Of a stretch of 37,350 bases of DNA, positions 16,550-23,535 are shown in pieces. Source of the DNA: Marinilabiliaceae bacterium UBA5213 (GTDB lineage: Bacteria > Bacteroidota > Bacteroidia > Bacteroidales > Marinilabiliaceae); assembly GCA_002412555.1 (NCBI GenBank), contig DHVH01000342.1:1-37350 (forward strand), read 5' to 3'. Each line of letters begins with the position of its first letter. Within the stretch, counting starts at the first letter, position 1. Below the pieces are notes generated by a model, which worked only from the letters and a program-made list of their open reading frames with translations, searched no databases and was not told the origin of the DNA. The position numbers were made by a program, and so were the translations under genes.

Positions 16550-16581
16550 TTTGACTGACTAAATTCTTAGTCGTATGTTTG
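16550..16581 (+). promoter_or_regulatory. blaI promoter with an operator inside its spacer
   Basis: TTTG (16550-16553), 20 bases, TATGTTTG (16574-16581): a perfect Bacteroidetes promoter. The spacer contains GACTAA-ATTC-TTAGTC (16557-16572), a perfect 6-base inverted repeat related to the palindrome at 16518-16531. A repressor bound here would block sigma factor directly. Transcription would start near 16588, 22 bases before the blaI ATG. Confidence 0.8.
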
Positions 16582-16609
16582 TCTTGAAGGATTGATAAAA
16601 ACAACAGAT

Positions 16610-16987
16610 ATGCAACTTACAAAAGCAGAAGAACAGGTAATGCAAATACTGTGGCAAATGGATGAAGGCCCGGTCCGCGACATCAGGGAACAATTCCCCG
16701 ATCCAAAACCGGCCAGAAATACCGTTTCAACCATCGTTCGCATTTTAGAGAAGAAAGGCTATGTTGATCATAAAACCTACGGCAACGTACATGTTTATTA
16801 TCCACTGGTGCAAAAAGAGACCTATTCGAAAAGTCAACTGTTTGGACTGATCAAAAACTATTTCAACAATTCATTTCCGGCCATGGCCTCCTTTTTCGCT
16901 AAAGAAAAAGACTTATCCATACAAGAACTGGAAGAACTGTTGGAAGCGACCAAAATAGAACTGGCTGCAAAAAAAAAGAAAAACTAA
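16610..16987 (+). CDS. BlaI/MecI/CopY-family transcriptional repressor
   Basis: Dimeric winged-helix repressor, inactivated by proteolysis when its partner BlaR1-type protease is triggered. It has 125 residues from the ATG at 16610; a TTG at 16592 also opens the frame but would begin almost at the transcription start. The N-terminal domain reads LTKAEEQVMQILWQMDEGPVRDI (3-25), then ARNTVSTIVRILEKKGYVDHKTYG (about 35-58), the recognition helix and wing of the family. The C-terminal helices form the dimer part. It is 15 bases upstream of the M56 gene. The two palindromes before it imply autoregulation. Confidence 0.93.
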   Translation: MQLTKAEEQVMQILWQMDEGPVRDIREQFPDPKPARNTVSTIVRILEKKGYVDHKTYGNVHVYYPLVQKETYSKSQLFGLIKNYFNNSFPAMASFFAKEKDLSIQELEELLEATKIELAAKKKKN

Positions 16988-17002
16988 CTCAAAACTATTG
17001 AT

Positions 17003-18496
17003 ATGGAACCTTTTTTATTGTACCTCATCAAATCAAATCTTTGGTTGAGCTGTTTTACATTGGTCTACTTTCTCTTTTTGCGCAACGAGCGCTACTTTCT
17101 ACTCAACCGCATTTACCTCACCACAGGTGCTTTGGCAGCGCTGCTTTTGCCTCTGCTAGACTTAAGCTATCAGGACTTCCATGTTTCTACAGATAGGGGA
17201 AGTGCCATCACTATTGATCAACCAATAATAAATGGGGTGGTTGCAATGGAGGAGTCGGTTCAGTTAAACTGGCAACCCGTGGCACTGGCTCTGCTTCTGG
17301 TTGGAAGTCTGGTAATTCTTACAAAGCTTGTGCTTCAAATCGCTCATATCGTTTCACTCATTCAACAATCAAAAGTTGAGAAACAGCTGGCACTGTTTGT
17401 GGTCCGGTCACCTCAAATCAAAACCCCGTTTTCATTTTTCTCTTACGTGTTTGTCAATCCTTCAAATTCACCAACCGAAATGAGAGAAATATTGAAACAC
17501 GAGGCGGAGCATATCCGCCAGCAACACTGGGTAGATTTGCTGTTGTCCGAATTACTGGTCCTTGTTATGTGGTACAATCCACTGGTCTGGTTATTTGGCC
17601 ATTACATCCGACAAAACCACGAATATCTGGCCGATGAAATGGTGCTCAGGAACTCCACCAATCCCGGTGAGTACAAAGCCGTACTCATCAATCAAATTTT
17701 AGGAGGCGAGGTATTAAGACTGGGGCACATGTTCAGTTATTCACTTAATAAAAAAAGATTCGCCATGATGACATTACAAACAAGCAATACAATCCGAAAA
17801 CTAAAATTTCTATGGGTCATACCAGGAGCAATTATTATTGCACTGGCCTGCTCAGAACTGGACGAGAAATATGCTGAGTCCGACGCAGAAACTGCAGAAA
17901 TGAGCATTCCTGTGCGCGAAGATGGCATGCTCTACGTCATTGACGGGAAAATTCATGAAGTCCATGAAAAAGTCATAAATGAAGTACTTCAACCCGAAGC
18001 CATCTCATCCATCAATGTTTACAAAGGCGAAAAGGCCATGGAGATGTATGGTAACATTGGCAAAAACGGGGTGATAGAAATTGTCACCAAATCGCAGGAT
18101 TTTACCGAACGCTTATCAGCCTTCACTGAAAAAAACAGGGGGAATATGCATTATGAAAAGCAAACAGACAGCCAAGGTCGGGAGATCTTTATGCACGTGG
18201 AGGAGATGCCCGAATTTCCGGGCGGCCAGGAGGGTTTGATGAATTATCTGGCAACCAGTATCCAATACCCCATCGAAGCAGCTGAAGCAGCCATACAAGG
18301 ACGCGTTTACATTCAGTTCATCATCAACACGGAGGGTCAAACCGAACAACTAAAAATTTTAAGAGGTGTTGACCCCTTGCTGGACAACGAGGCTTACCGA
18401 GTAATCAAAGAAATGCCTGCATGGAAACCGGGCCGACAAAAAGGCCAAAACGTTAGTGTATCCTACACGGTACCCATCAACTTTAAACTGGAGTAG
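17003..18496 (+). CDS. BlaR1-like M56 metalloprotease with plug-like and TonB C-terminal domains
   Basis: Probable membrane sensor-protease that cleaves the BlaI repressor encoded just upstream. It has 497 residues. Membrane helices lie near 5-25, 33-52, 92-116 and 180-199, with a fifth at 268-283. The zinc site HEAEH is at 166-170, with a likely third ligand in NHEYLADE (205-212). Beyond the last helix the region 308-363 (VIDGKIHEV, SINVYKGEKAMEMYG, KNGVIEIVTK) resembles the plug/carboxypeptidase-like segment of TonB-dependent receptors. Residues 403-497 form a TonB C-terminal domain (YPIEAAEAAIQGRVYIQFI, WKPGRQKGQNVSVSYTVPI). There is no penicillin-binding sensor domain, so the signal is not necessarily a beta-lactam. 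This architecture is frequent in Bacteroidetes. Confidence 0.9.
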   Translation: MEPFLLYLIKSNLWLSCFTLVYFLFLRNERYFLLNRIYLTTGALAALLLPLLDLSYQDFHVSTDRGSAITIDQPIINGVVAMEESVQLNWQPVALALLLVGSLVILTKLVLQIAHIVSLIQQSKVEKQLALFVVRSPQIKTPFSFFSYVFVNPSNSPTEMREILKHEAEHIRQQHWVDLLLSELLVLVMWYNPLVWLFGHYIRQNHEYLADEMVLRNSTNPGEYKAVLINQILGGEVLRLGHMFSYSLNKKRFAMMTLQTSNTIRKLKFLWVIPGAIIIALACSELDEKYAESDAETAEMSIPVREDGMLYVIDGKIHEVHEKVINEVLQPEAISSINVYKGEKAMEMYGNIGKNGVIEIVTKSQDFTERLSAFTEKNRGNMHYEKQTDSQGREIFMHVEEMPEFPGGQEGLMNYLATSIQYPIEAAEAAIQGRVYIQFIINTEGQTEQLKILRGVDPLLDNEAYRVIKEMPAWKPGRQKGQNVSVSYTVPINFKLE

Positions 18497-18537
18497 ATTC
18501 ATTCCTTATCCCTTAACCCATTCATTCAGTTTTCCTA

Positions 18538-18568
18538 TTCATCCGGAAGAGGTCTTCTTCCGGATGAA
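18538..18568 (+). other. Strong hairpin after the M56 gene
   Basis: TTCATCCGGAAGA and TCTTCCGGATGAA pair over 13 bases around a 5-base loop, 41 bases after the M56 stop. No T tract follows on either strand, so it may stabilise the mRNA end or separate two parts of the transcript rather than terminate by itself. Confidence 0.6.
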
Positions 18569-18642
18569 GATGGTTAATGACATGGTCAAACAATTTCATT
18601 CAAAGATTGTTACTACTCCTACTAACTTAAAATTCGATTACC

Positions 18643-19362
18643 ATGAAACGATTCATTCCCGCTCTGCTACTGATAGTACTTACAGGACCACTAAGCATGG
18701 CACAAATACAAAAAGACACTTTTACTACCAACGAGGGAGATTTGGAAATCTGGCACATAGGTCATGGCACCCTGATGTTCAAATTCGGAGAACAGATTAT
18801 TCATGTAGATCCTTTTAGCAGATTAACAGATTACCATCAATTGCCAAAGGCCGATCTTATCCTAATTACCCATGAACATGGAGATCATTTGGATACCGTT
18901 GCCATTAAGGCCATTAGAAAAGCATCCACAGATATTATCCTTACAAGTGTTTGTCGGGATATCATTGACGAGGGACAGGTAATTGGCAACCATGAAACAA
19001 CTACCTGGAACGACCTGCTTATTGAGGCAGTGCCTGCCTATAATTTGGTTCATAAACGCGATAACGGGGAGTTTTTCCATCCCAAAGGACGAGGCAATGG
19101 TTATATTCTGACTTTTGGCGACAAGCGCGTTTACGTGGCCGGAGACACTGAAGATATTCCAGAAATGCAAGCGATCCAAAACATAGACATCGCCTTTTTA
19201 CCAATGAACCTTCCCTATACAATGACGCCTGAAATGACGGCCAACGCAGCCAGGTTTTTCAATCCCGCCATTTTGTTTCCTTACCATTATGGAGACACCG
19301 ATACCAGTATATTGGTTGAATTAATGAAAGACAATACCAAAACAGAGGTTCGAATCAGGTAG
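18643..19362 (+). CDS. Secreted metallo-beta-lactamase-fold hydrolase (UlaG-like)
   Basis: Metal-dependent hydrolase, substrate unknown. The protein has 239 residues. A signal peptide MKRFIPALLLIVLTGPLSMAQ puts it outside the cytoplasm, which is unusual for the UlaG-type family. The zinc motif HEHGDHLD (about 85-92), the aspartate in YVAGDTED and the late histidine in FPYHYGDTD complete the site. IWHIGHGTLMFKFG near the start is typical of this MBL branch. It lies 146 bases downstream of the blaI-M56 pair on the same strand, so it may be part of the same response. No promoter match was found between them. It is not close to class B beta-lactamases by motif order. Confidence 0.85.
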   Translation: MKRFIPALLLIVLTGPLSMAQIQKDTFTTNEGDLEIWHIGHGTLMFKFGEQIIHVDPFSRLTDYHQLPKADLILITHEHGDHLDTVAIKAIRKASTDIILTSVCRDIIDEGQVIGNHETTTWNDLLIEAVPAYNLVHKRDNGEFFHPKGRGNGYILTFGDKRVYVAGDTEDIPEMQAIQNIDIAFLPMNLPYTMTPEMTANAARFFNPAILFPYHYGDTDTSILVELMKDNTKTEVRIR

Positions 19363-19375
19363 TTTTTTGGCGTAA

Positions 19376-20257
19376 TTAGGAAGGGAAGTTTCCAAATAGA
19401 GACAAGAGTTCCCTAATCTCCTCCACCTTTTCAGTCTGGTTGCTGCTTTCAAAGGCATACAATAAATTGTTCAGCATCCGCTGAACAATGTCCTTGTTGC
19501 TGCAAGGCAAAAAGTAGGAAACATCGGGTTCCAGCTTTTGCTGGTGGACAAAAAACTCAATTTCCTTTCGGCCCAATACAGCGCCTTTATTAATAGCGTT
19601 GATATAAAACAAAACAGAGATCTCCTCACCTTTACCCACTGCTGCTAAATCACCGGCTTCATCCAGGTAAGCCAATACAAAGTTCTTTGGCAGGTTAACG
19701 CCCAGTATGGGCAAGCCCAATCGCTGCGCCACCACAGAATAAATCACCGATAAGGAAATGGGATTACCCTTGCGGGTATCCAGCACGTCACATATTAAGG
19801 TGTTTTGAGCCGCCATAAAATTGGTGTTGTTGCGCGTATAACCATGAACATCAAAGAGAATATGATTAATAATACGCACCTTTTCAAGGGCTGTCAAATG
19901 GTCGTTAAGTTCTAGCCATATATCCTTTCGAATTTGATTGATTTTATTGTTGACATCTTCGTATCTGAGTTCAGGATATTGGTATTTTGAGACAAGATAT
20001 GCCCCATACAGGAGGTCATCGTCAGACCTTGACAGCCATTGGCGCAAACCAGACTTCACATCTTTAAACTGAAGGGTGTGAATCAGATTTTCCAGTCTTC
20101 GCTGGTAAGTGGAATCCAGGGTTGATTCCCATGCTTTTTCCAGGTCGGGCACAATGCCTACCTCCTCCTTCAACAATTCGCCTTCAACAGTACTAAAGAC
20201 CTCATCGCTGGGATCGTCCAGCAAACTAATTAAGGCCAGAATCTTGTTCTTTTCCAT
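19376..20257 (-). CDS. SirB1-family transglutaminase-like protein
   Basis: Protein with a transglutaminase-like fold, function not established. The start MEKNKILALISLLDDPSDE gives 293 residues; an ATG at 20293 would add twelve. The N-terminal part (about 1-90) contains short HEAT-like helices, DDPSDEVFSTVEGELLKE. The centre has the SirB1 core: HILFDVHGYTRNNTNF, followed by LDTRKGNPISLSVIYSVVAQRLGLPILGVNLPKNFVLAY, with the glycine/asparagine and leucine-rich pattern of the family. A clear Cys-His-Asp triad is not seen; in SirB1 proteins it is often missing. It is transcribed after the phosphorylase gene, 60 bases apart, and converges with the MBL gene. Confidence 0.8.
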   Translation of the reverse strand: MEKNKILALISLLDDPSDEVFSTVEGELLKEEVGIVPDLEKAWESTLDSTYQRRLENLIHTLQFKDVKSGLRQWLSRSDDDLLYGAYLVSKYQYPELRYEDVNNKINQIRKDIWLELNDHLTALEKVRIINHILFDVHGYTRNNTNFMAAQNTLICDVLDTRKGNPISLSVIYSVVAQRLGLPILGVNLPKNFVLAYLDEAGDLAAVGKGEEISVLFYINAINKGAVLGRKEIEFFVHQQKLEPDVSYFLPCSNKDIVQRMLNNLLYAFESSNQTEKVEEIRELLSLFGNFPS

Positions 20258-20317
20258 ACCTTCACTTAATGAGTAAAACTTTTCGTCAACCACTCGATTA
20301 ATAATAGTTGATGGAAA

Positions 20318-21193
20318 TCAACGACTCAAATTTTTCAAAACATAAGCAATCAACAGTTTCACCTGTTGTTTGTAATCCTGGCTATAGGTTCCTGCCAGCC
20401 GATTGGCGATAATCACACAAACGGTAGCGGCCTGGTGGCCTAGTAAGGCCGAAAGCCCATAAATAGCCGAACACTCCATTTCATAATTCGTCACCCGCCT
20501 GTCGCCCAGCCTAAACGCTGTTATCTTTTCATTGATATCCGGCATGGCCAAAGGCAAACGCACAACTCTCCCCTGTGGTCCATAAAAACCTGGCGCAGAT
20601 ATGGTAACCCCCATTTTCACCTCGTCTCCTTTCAAAGCCTGTAACAATGAGGCATCTGCATTCACCACATAAGGCGCCGGCAAAGTAGGCAACCAACTGG
20701 TTGAGGAGACAAAGGCCGCTTCAAAATAAGCATCACATACCTCATTGCGTCCCTCATAAAAATTGAGTAAGCCATCAAAACCAATAGCTTTCTCACTAAG
20801 AAGCCAACTATCAGCAGGCAAATCCTCCTGTAAAGAACCGGATGTGCCGATGCGGACAATTTTTAAAGACTTGTGTTGCGACTTGGGCTTACGGGTTTTG
20901 AAATCTATATTGACCAGAGCGTCCAACTCGTTGAGCACAATGTCTATATTGTCGGTACCAATGCCTGTGGACAAAACCGTAAATGACTTTCCCTTAAACA
21001 GTCCCGTTGTCCATACAAATTCACGGTTGGCGCCTTTGTGCAATACTTGCTCAAAAAAGCCGGCCACCATCTCAACGCGACCGGGATCACCAACCAGTAT
21101 TACTCTATCGGCTAATTCTTCCGGTTTGATGTGAAGATGGAAGATACTTCCATCTGGATTTATAATTAATTCTGATTCAGGAATACGGATCAT
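20318..21193 (-). CDS. Nucleoside phosphorylase (uridine phosphorylase-like, PNP/UDP family)
   Basis: Phosphorolysis of a nucleoside to the base and ribose 1-phosphate in nucleotide salvage. The protein has 291 residues, somewhat longer than E. coli Udp. Family landmarks are VILVGDPGRVEMVAGFF (31-47), the phosphate-site STGIGTDNIDIVLNEL, RIGTSGSLQ (about 113-121) and the ribose-binding NYEMECSAIYGL near residue 240. The methionine-glutamate pair in YEME binds ribose. Uridine is the likely base partner from these motifs, but purine use is not excluded. It has its own -7 element and is followed by the SirB1-like gene. Confidence 0.88.
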   Translation of the reverse strand: MIRIPESELIINPDGSIFHLHIKPEELADRVILVGDPGRVEMVAGFFEQVLHKGANREFVWTTGLFKGKSFTVLSTGIGTDNIDIVLNELDALVNIDFKTRKPKSQHKSLKIVRIGTSGSLQEDLPADSWLLSEKAIGFDGLLNFYEGRNEVCDAYFEAAFVSSTSWLPTLPAPYVVNADASLLQALKGDEVKMGVTISAPGFYGPQGRVVRLPLAMPDINEKITAFRLGDRRVTNYEMECSAIYGLSALLGHQAATVCVIIANRLAGTYSQDYKQQVKLLIAYVLKNLSR

Positions 21194-21636
21194 TAACCTT
21201 ATTTTTAATATACAAGCCTATTATCAAAAGTCTGAATAAATGTTTATCAAATTTATAATTAGCATTATTACCTTTAGTTCGGATAAAAAGGTCGTTAATT
21301 ATTCAAATTAATAAAAAATTATTGAAAAAACAATAATATTATTATCAACATACCTGTTAATTGTTTGACTAATAACAATTTCATAAAAAAACAACCAATC
21401 ATAATAATCAACATGAATTTAAACGCATCACAAAGTTATCATTTACCACTGCTCCTTAATCATTTAATCACAATGCATTAACAATTATTTAGCATAATTA
21501 TTTTTGTTTAAAACTACTGACAAAAACCCATATTTAACCATTTCATTTAGGCTTTCCAATTCTGGACCTTCAAAAACCCTGTCCCTTATATTATATATTA
21601 AGCAGTTTCTTGCTATTTTTGCAAAAAAGATTAACC
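21194..21636. other. A/T-rich intergenic region between divergent genes
   Basis: 443 bases with no supported gene. A -7 match for the phosphorylase (TAAATTTG, minus strand, 21248-21255) and one for the DUF4293 gene (21614-21621) lie at its ends. In the middle are two A/T palindromes: ATTATTG-A6-CAATAAT (21318-21337) and AATTGTT-N8-AACAATT (21359-21380). No DnaA boxes, tRNA or repeated units were seen. It is long for this compact window and could hide a small RNA. Confidence 0.6.
21614..21621 (+). promoter_or_regulatory. -7 element of the DUF4293 gene promoter
   Basis: TATTTTTG matches TAnnTTTG and ends 15 bases before the ATG at 21637, giving a leader of about nine bases. This also argues against the upstream TTG start at 21610. 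Confidence 0.6.
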
Positions 21637-22095
21637 ATGATACAAAGAATTCAATCCGTATATCTGTTTTTTGCCCTAATCATAACCGGCAGTCTGTTCT
21701 TTTTGAATTTGGCAGAACTGGCCACCACCAGTGAAGTGTATGCACTGACCTATAATGGTGTATTTGCAAGTGGAGAGCCAGCAAGCCTGGCTATGCCGGC
21801 CTTAGCATTAAACATCCTGCTATTACTAGCCGTTTTGATAACCGGAGTAACCATATTCCTATACAAAAAGCGCATGCTGCAAATTCGGCTTTCTGCCTTA
21901 AATTTGGGATTGCATGCCGGTCTATCGGTAATGATCTTCTATTTTGGTAAGATGGCGGCCAAAGAACTTCAGGCCGAACTGTCCTTCAACTGGCCACTCA
22001 TTTTGCCCCTAATATCTCTCATCCTTATTTTCCTGGCCATGCGCTCCATCGGAAAAGATGAAGCACTCATAAGGAGCCTCAACCGAATCAGATAG
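21637..22095 (+). CDS. DUF4293 family integral membrane protein
   Basis: Small four-helix membrane protein of unknown function, found in Bacteroidetes. From the ATG (MIQRIQSVYLFFALI) it has 152 residues. Hydrophobic segments lie near 7-26, 52-75, 80-103 and 118-136. A short extracytoplasmic loop between the first two (about 27-50) contains YALTYNGVFASGEPA. The opening IQRIQSVYL is the family signature. It stands alone on the plus strand, closed by a terminator, and converges with sucB. No function can be inferred from its neighbours. Confidence 0.85.
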   Translation: MIQRIQSVYLFFALIITGSLFFLNLAELATTSEVYALTYNGVFASGEPASLAMPALALNILLLLAVLITGVTIFLYKKRMLQIRLSALNLGLHAGLSVMIFYFGKMAAKELQAELSFNWPLILPLISLILIFLAMRSIGKDEALIRSLNRIR

Positions 22096-22109
22096 CATAG
22101 ATAAAAACG

Positions 22110-22140
22110 AACAGCGGGCCTAAAGCCCGCTGTTTGTTTT
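22110..22140 (+). terminator. Terminator after the DUF4293 gene
   Basis: AACAGCGGGC (22110-22119) pairs with GCCCGCTGTT (22125-22134), 10 perfect bases with a CTAAA loop, followed by TGTTTT. It starts 14 bases after the stop. Confidence 0.88.
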
Positions 22141-22178
22141 ACTTATATCCGAAAAAAGCTACTCCTCAAAAAACCTAA

Positions 22179-22231
22179 AACTTTCAACCATCAACCCTTT
22201 CAACCCTTTCCTACCCCAACCCCAACCCCAA
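22179..22231 (-). repeat. G-rich tandem repeat at the sucB 3' end, with predicted G-quadruplex
   Basis: On the sucB strand, three TTGGGG-type units (G4 runs at 22229-22226, 22223-22220 and 22217-22214) are followed by GGG at 22206-22204 and GGG at 22197-22195. The first four runs have loops of 2, 2 and 7 bases, which meets the G3+N1-7 rule for a quadruplex. Further on the units become AAAGGGTTG/ATGGTTG. The hexamers encode the last residues LGLGLG and the stop TAG of sucB. Confidence 0.85.
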
Positions 22232-23512
22232 CAACGCCTTCTCCGGATCCTGTCCCCCAAAAACAAGAGAAACGGGATTTTCAATCGCATTTTTAACGTC
22301 CACTAAAAATCCGACAGAATCTTTGCCATCGATGATGCGGTGATCGTAGCTCAAAGCCACGTACATCATGGGGCGGATCACCACCTGACCATTAATGACT
22401 ACGGCACGATCCACAATATTGTGCATGCCAATAATCGCAGATTGGGGCGGATTGATGAGCGGTGTGGACATCATGGAACCAAAAACACCCCCATTGGTGA
22501 GGGTAAAGGTGCCACCAGTCATTTCTTCCAGAGAGACTTTTCCGCTGCGGACCTTGTCGGCCATCGCCTGCATGGCCTCTTCTATTTGGGCCAGGGATCG
22601 ACTGTGAACGTCTCTGATTACCGGCACCATTAAGCCCTTGGGCGACTGCATAGCCACTGAAATATCTACATAATTGGGTGTAATAATATCATCACCATCC
22701 AGCATGCTATTGACCATGGGTCGGTTCAACAGTGCCTGAGCGGCCGCTTTCAGGAAGAAACTGATCAAGCCAATTTTGAAGCCATATTTTTTGACAAAGG
22801 CCTCCTGGTGCTTTTTGCGCAGATCCATCAGAGCGGACATGTCCACCTCATTGAAGGTGGTGAGCATAGCCGTCTCGTTCTTGACTTGAACCAGACGCTT
22901 ACTCAACTGCTTGCGCAGGTTACTCATGGGCTTGCGCTCCTGCTCACGCGGGGCATCAGCGCCCTGGGAGTCGCTTCCCGACCAGTCGCCGCGCTGACGC
23001 ATACCAAGAATGGTATCTACCTCTTTGGACGATAATTTTTTCAGACCTTTTAGCACCTCTTCTGCAGAGAGTTGTTCTGCTTCCATTTTGCTTCTGGCCA
23101 AAGGGGTTGTTTTAAGATTGGCAGATGGATCGTTACCAACTGTCTTTTCTGTAGTGGATTTTAGTGGTGCAGTTTGCGCTTCGTCTACTTTCCTTTTGGT
23201 GCCCTCAATCGTACTTTTGGATTGGCCCTCCTCTTTTTCCGTCATCACTTCTTCAACTTCCTCTTCAGGCACTTCAACAGAGGTGTCGATTTTACAGGCC
23301 ACGGAATTCACTTTTACCGTAGAGCCTGCCTCAACAACAATCTGAATTTTACCGCTTTCCGTTGCTGTAATGGATAAAGTGGCTTTGTCGGATTCTACTT
23401 CGGCCAGATCCTGATTCTTACGCACCAAATCGCCATCGGCAACCAGCCAGGTTGACAGTTCTACTTCTGAGATGGACTCTCCGGGAGTCGGTACCTTTAC
23501 TTCTACTATCAT
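22211..23512 (-). CDS. sucB: 2-oxoglutarate dehydrogenase E2, dihydrolipoyllysine succinyltransferase
   Basis: Core enzyme of the 2-oxoglutarate dehydrogenase complex, moving succinyl groups from E1 to CoA in the TCA cycle. It has 433 residues. The lipoyl domain (1-78) has the lipoylated lysine in VESDKATL (38-45). An acidic/Ser-Thr linker follows. The E3-binding segment TTPLARSKMEAEQLSAEEVLKGLKKL (about 135-160) is diverged and lacks the usual GTG motif. The catalytic domain (about 195-430) has TFNEVDMS, GGTFTLTNGGVFGS and the active-site DHRIIDG. The last residues LGLGLG come from the hexamer repeat spanning the stop. It follows sucA by 23 bases; E3 (lpd) is not in the window. Confidence 0.96.
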   Translation of the reverse strand: MIVEVKVPTPGESISEVELSTWLVADGDLVRKNQDLAEVESDKATLSITATESGKIQIVVEAGSTVKVNSVACKIDTSVEVPEEEVEEVMTEKEEGQSKSTIEGTKRKVDEAQTAPLKSTTEKTVGNDPSANLKTTPLARSKMEAEQLSAEEVLKGLKKLSSKEVDTILGMRQRGDWSGSDSQGADAPREQERKPMSNLRKQLSKRLVQVKNETAMLTTFNEVDMSALMDLRKKHQEAFVKKYGFKIGLISFFLKAAAQALLNRPMVNSMLDGDDIITPNYVDISVAMQSPKGLMVPVIRDVHSRSLAQIEEAMQAMADKVRSGKVSLEEMTGGTFTLTNGGVFGSMMSTPLINPPQSAIIGMHNIVDRAVVINGQVVIRPMMYVALSYDHRIIDGKDSVGFLVDVKNAIENPVSLVFGGQDPEKALLGLGLG

Positions 23513-23535
23513 AAATAATAGTTGTTTATGTATTT

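Noticed and set aside
18538..18568. Rho-independent terminator after the M56 gene
   Set aside because: The stem is strong but lacks a T tract on either strand, so it is listed only as a hairpin.
18456..18818. 120-residue plus-strand frame across the M56 end and MBL start
   Set aside because: It overlaps both real genes out of frame and has a low-complexity, basic composition.
18643..19362. Class B beta-lactamase
   Set aside because: The motif order and the opening IWHIGHGT fit the UlaG-like branch rather than class B enzymes, although the fold and zinc motif are shared.
21194..21636. Replication origin
   Set aside because: A/T-rich, but no DnaA boxes and no dnaA, gyrB or parAB nearby.
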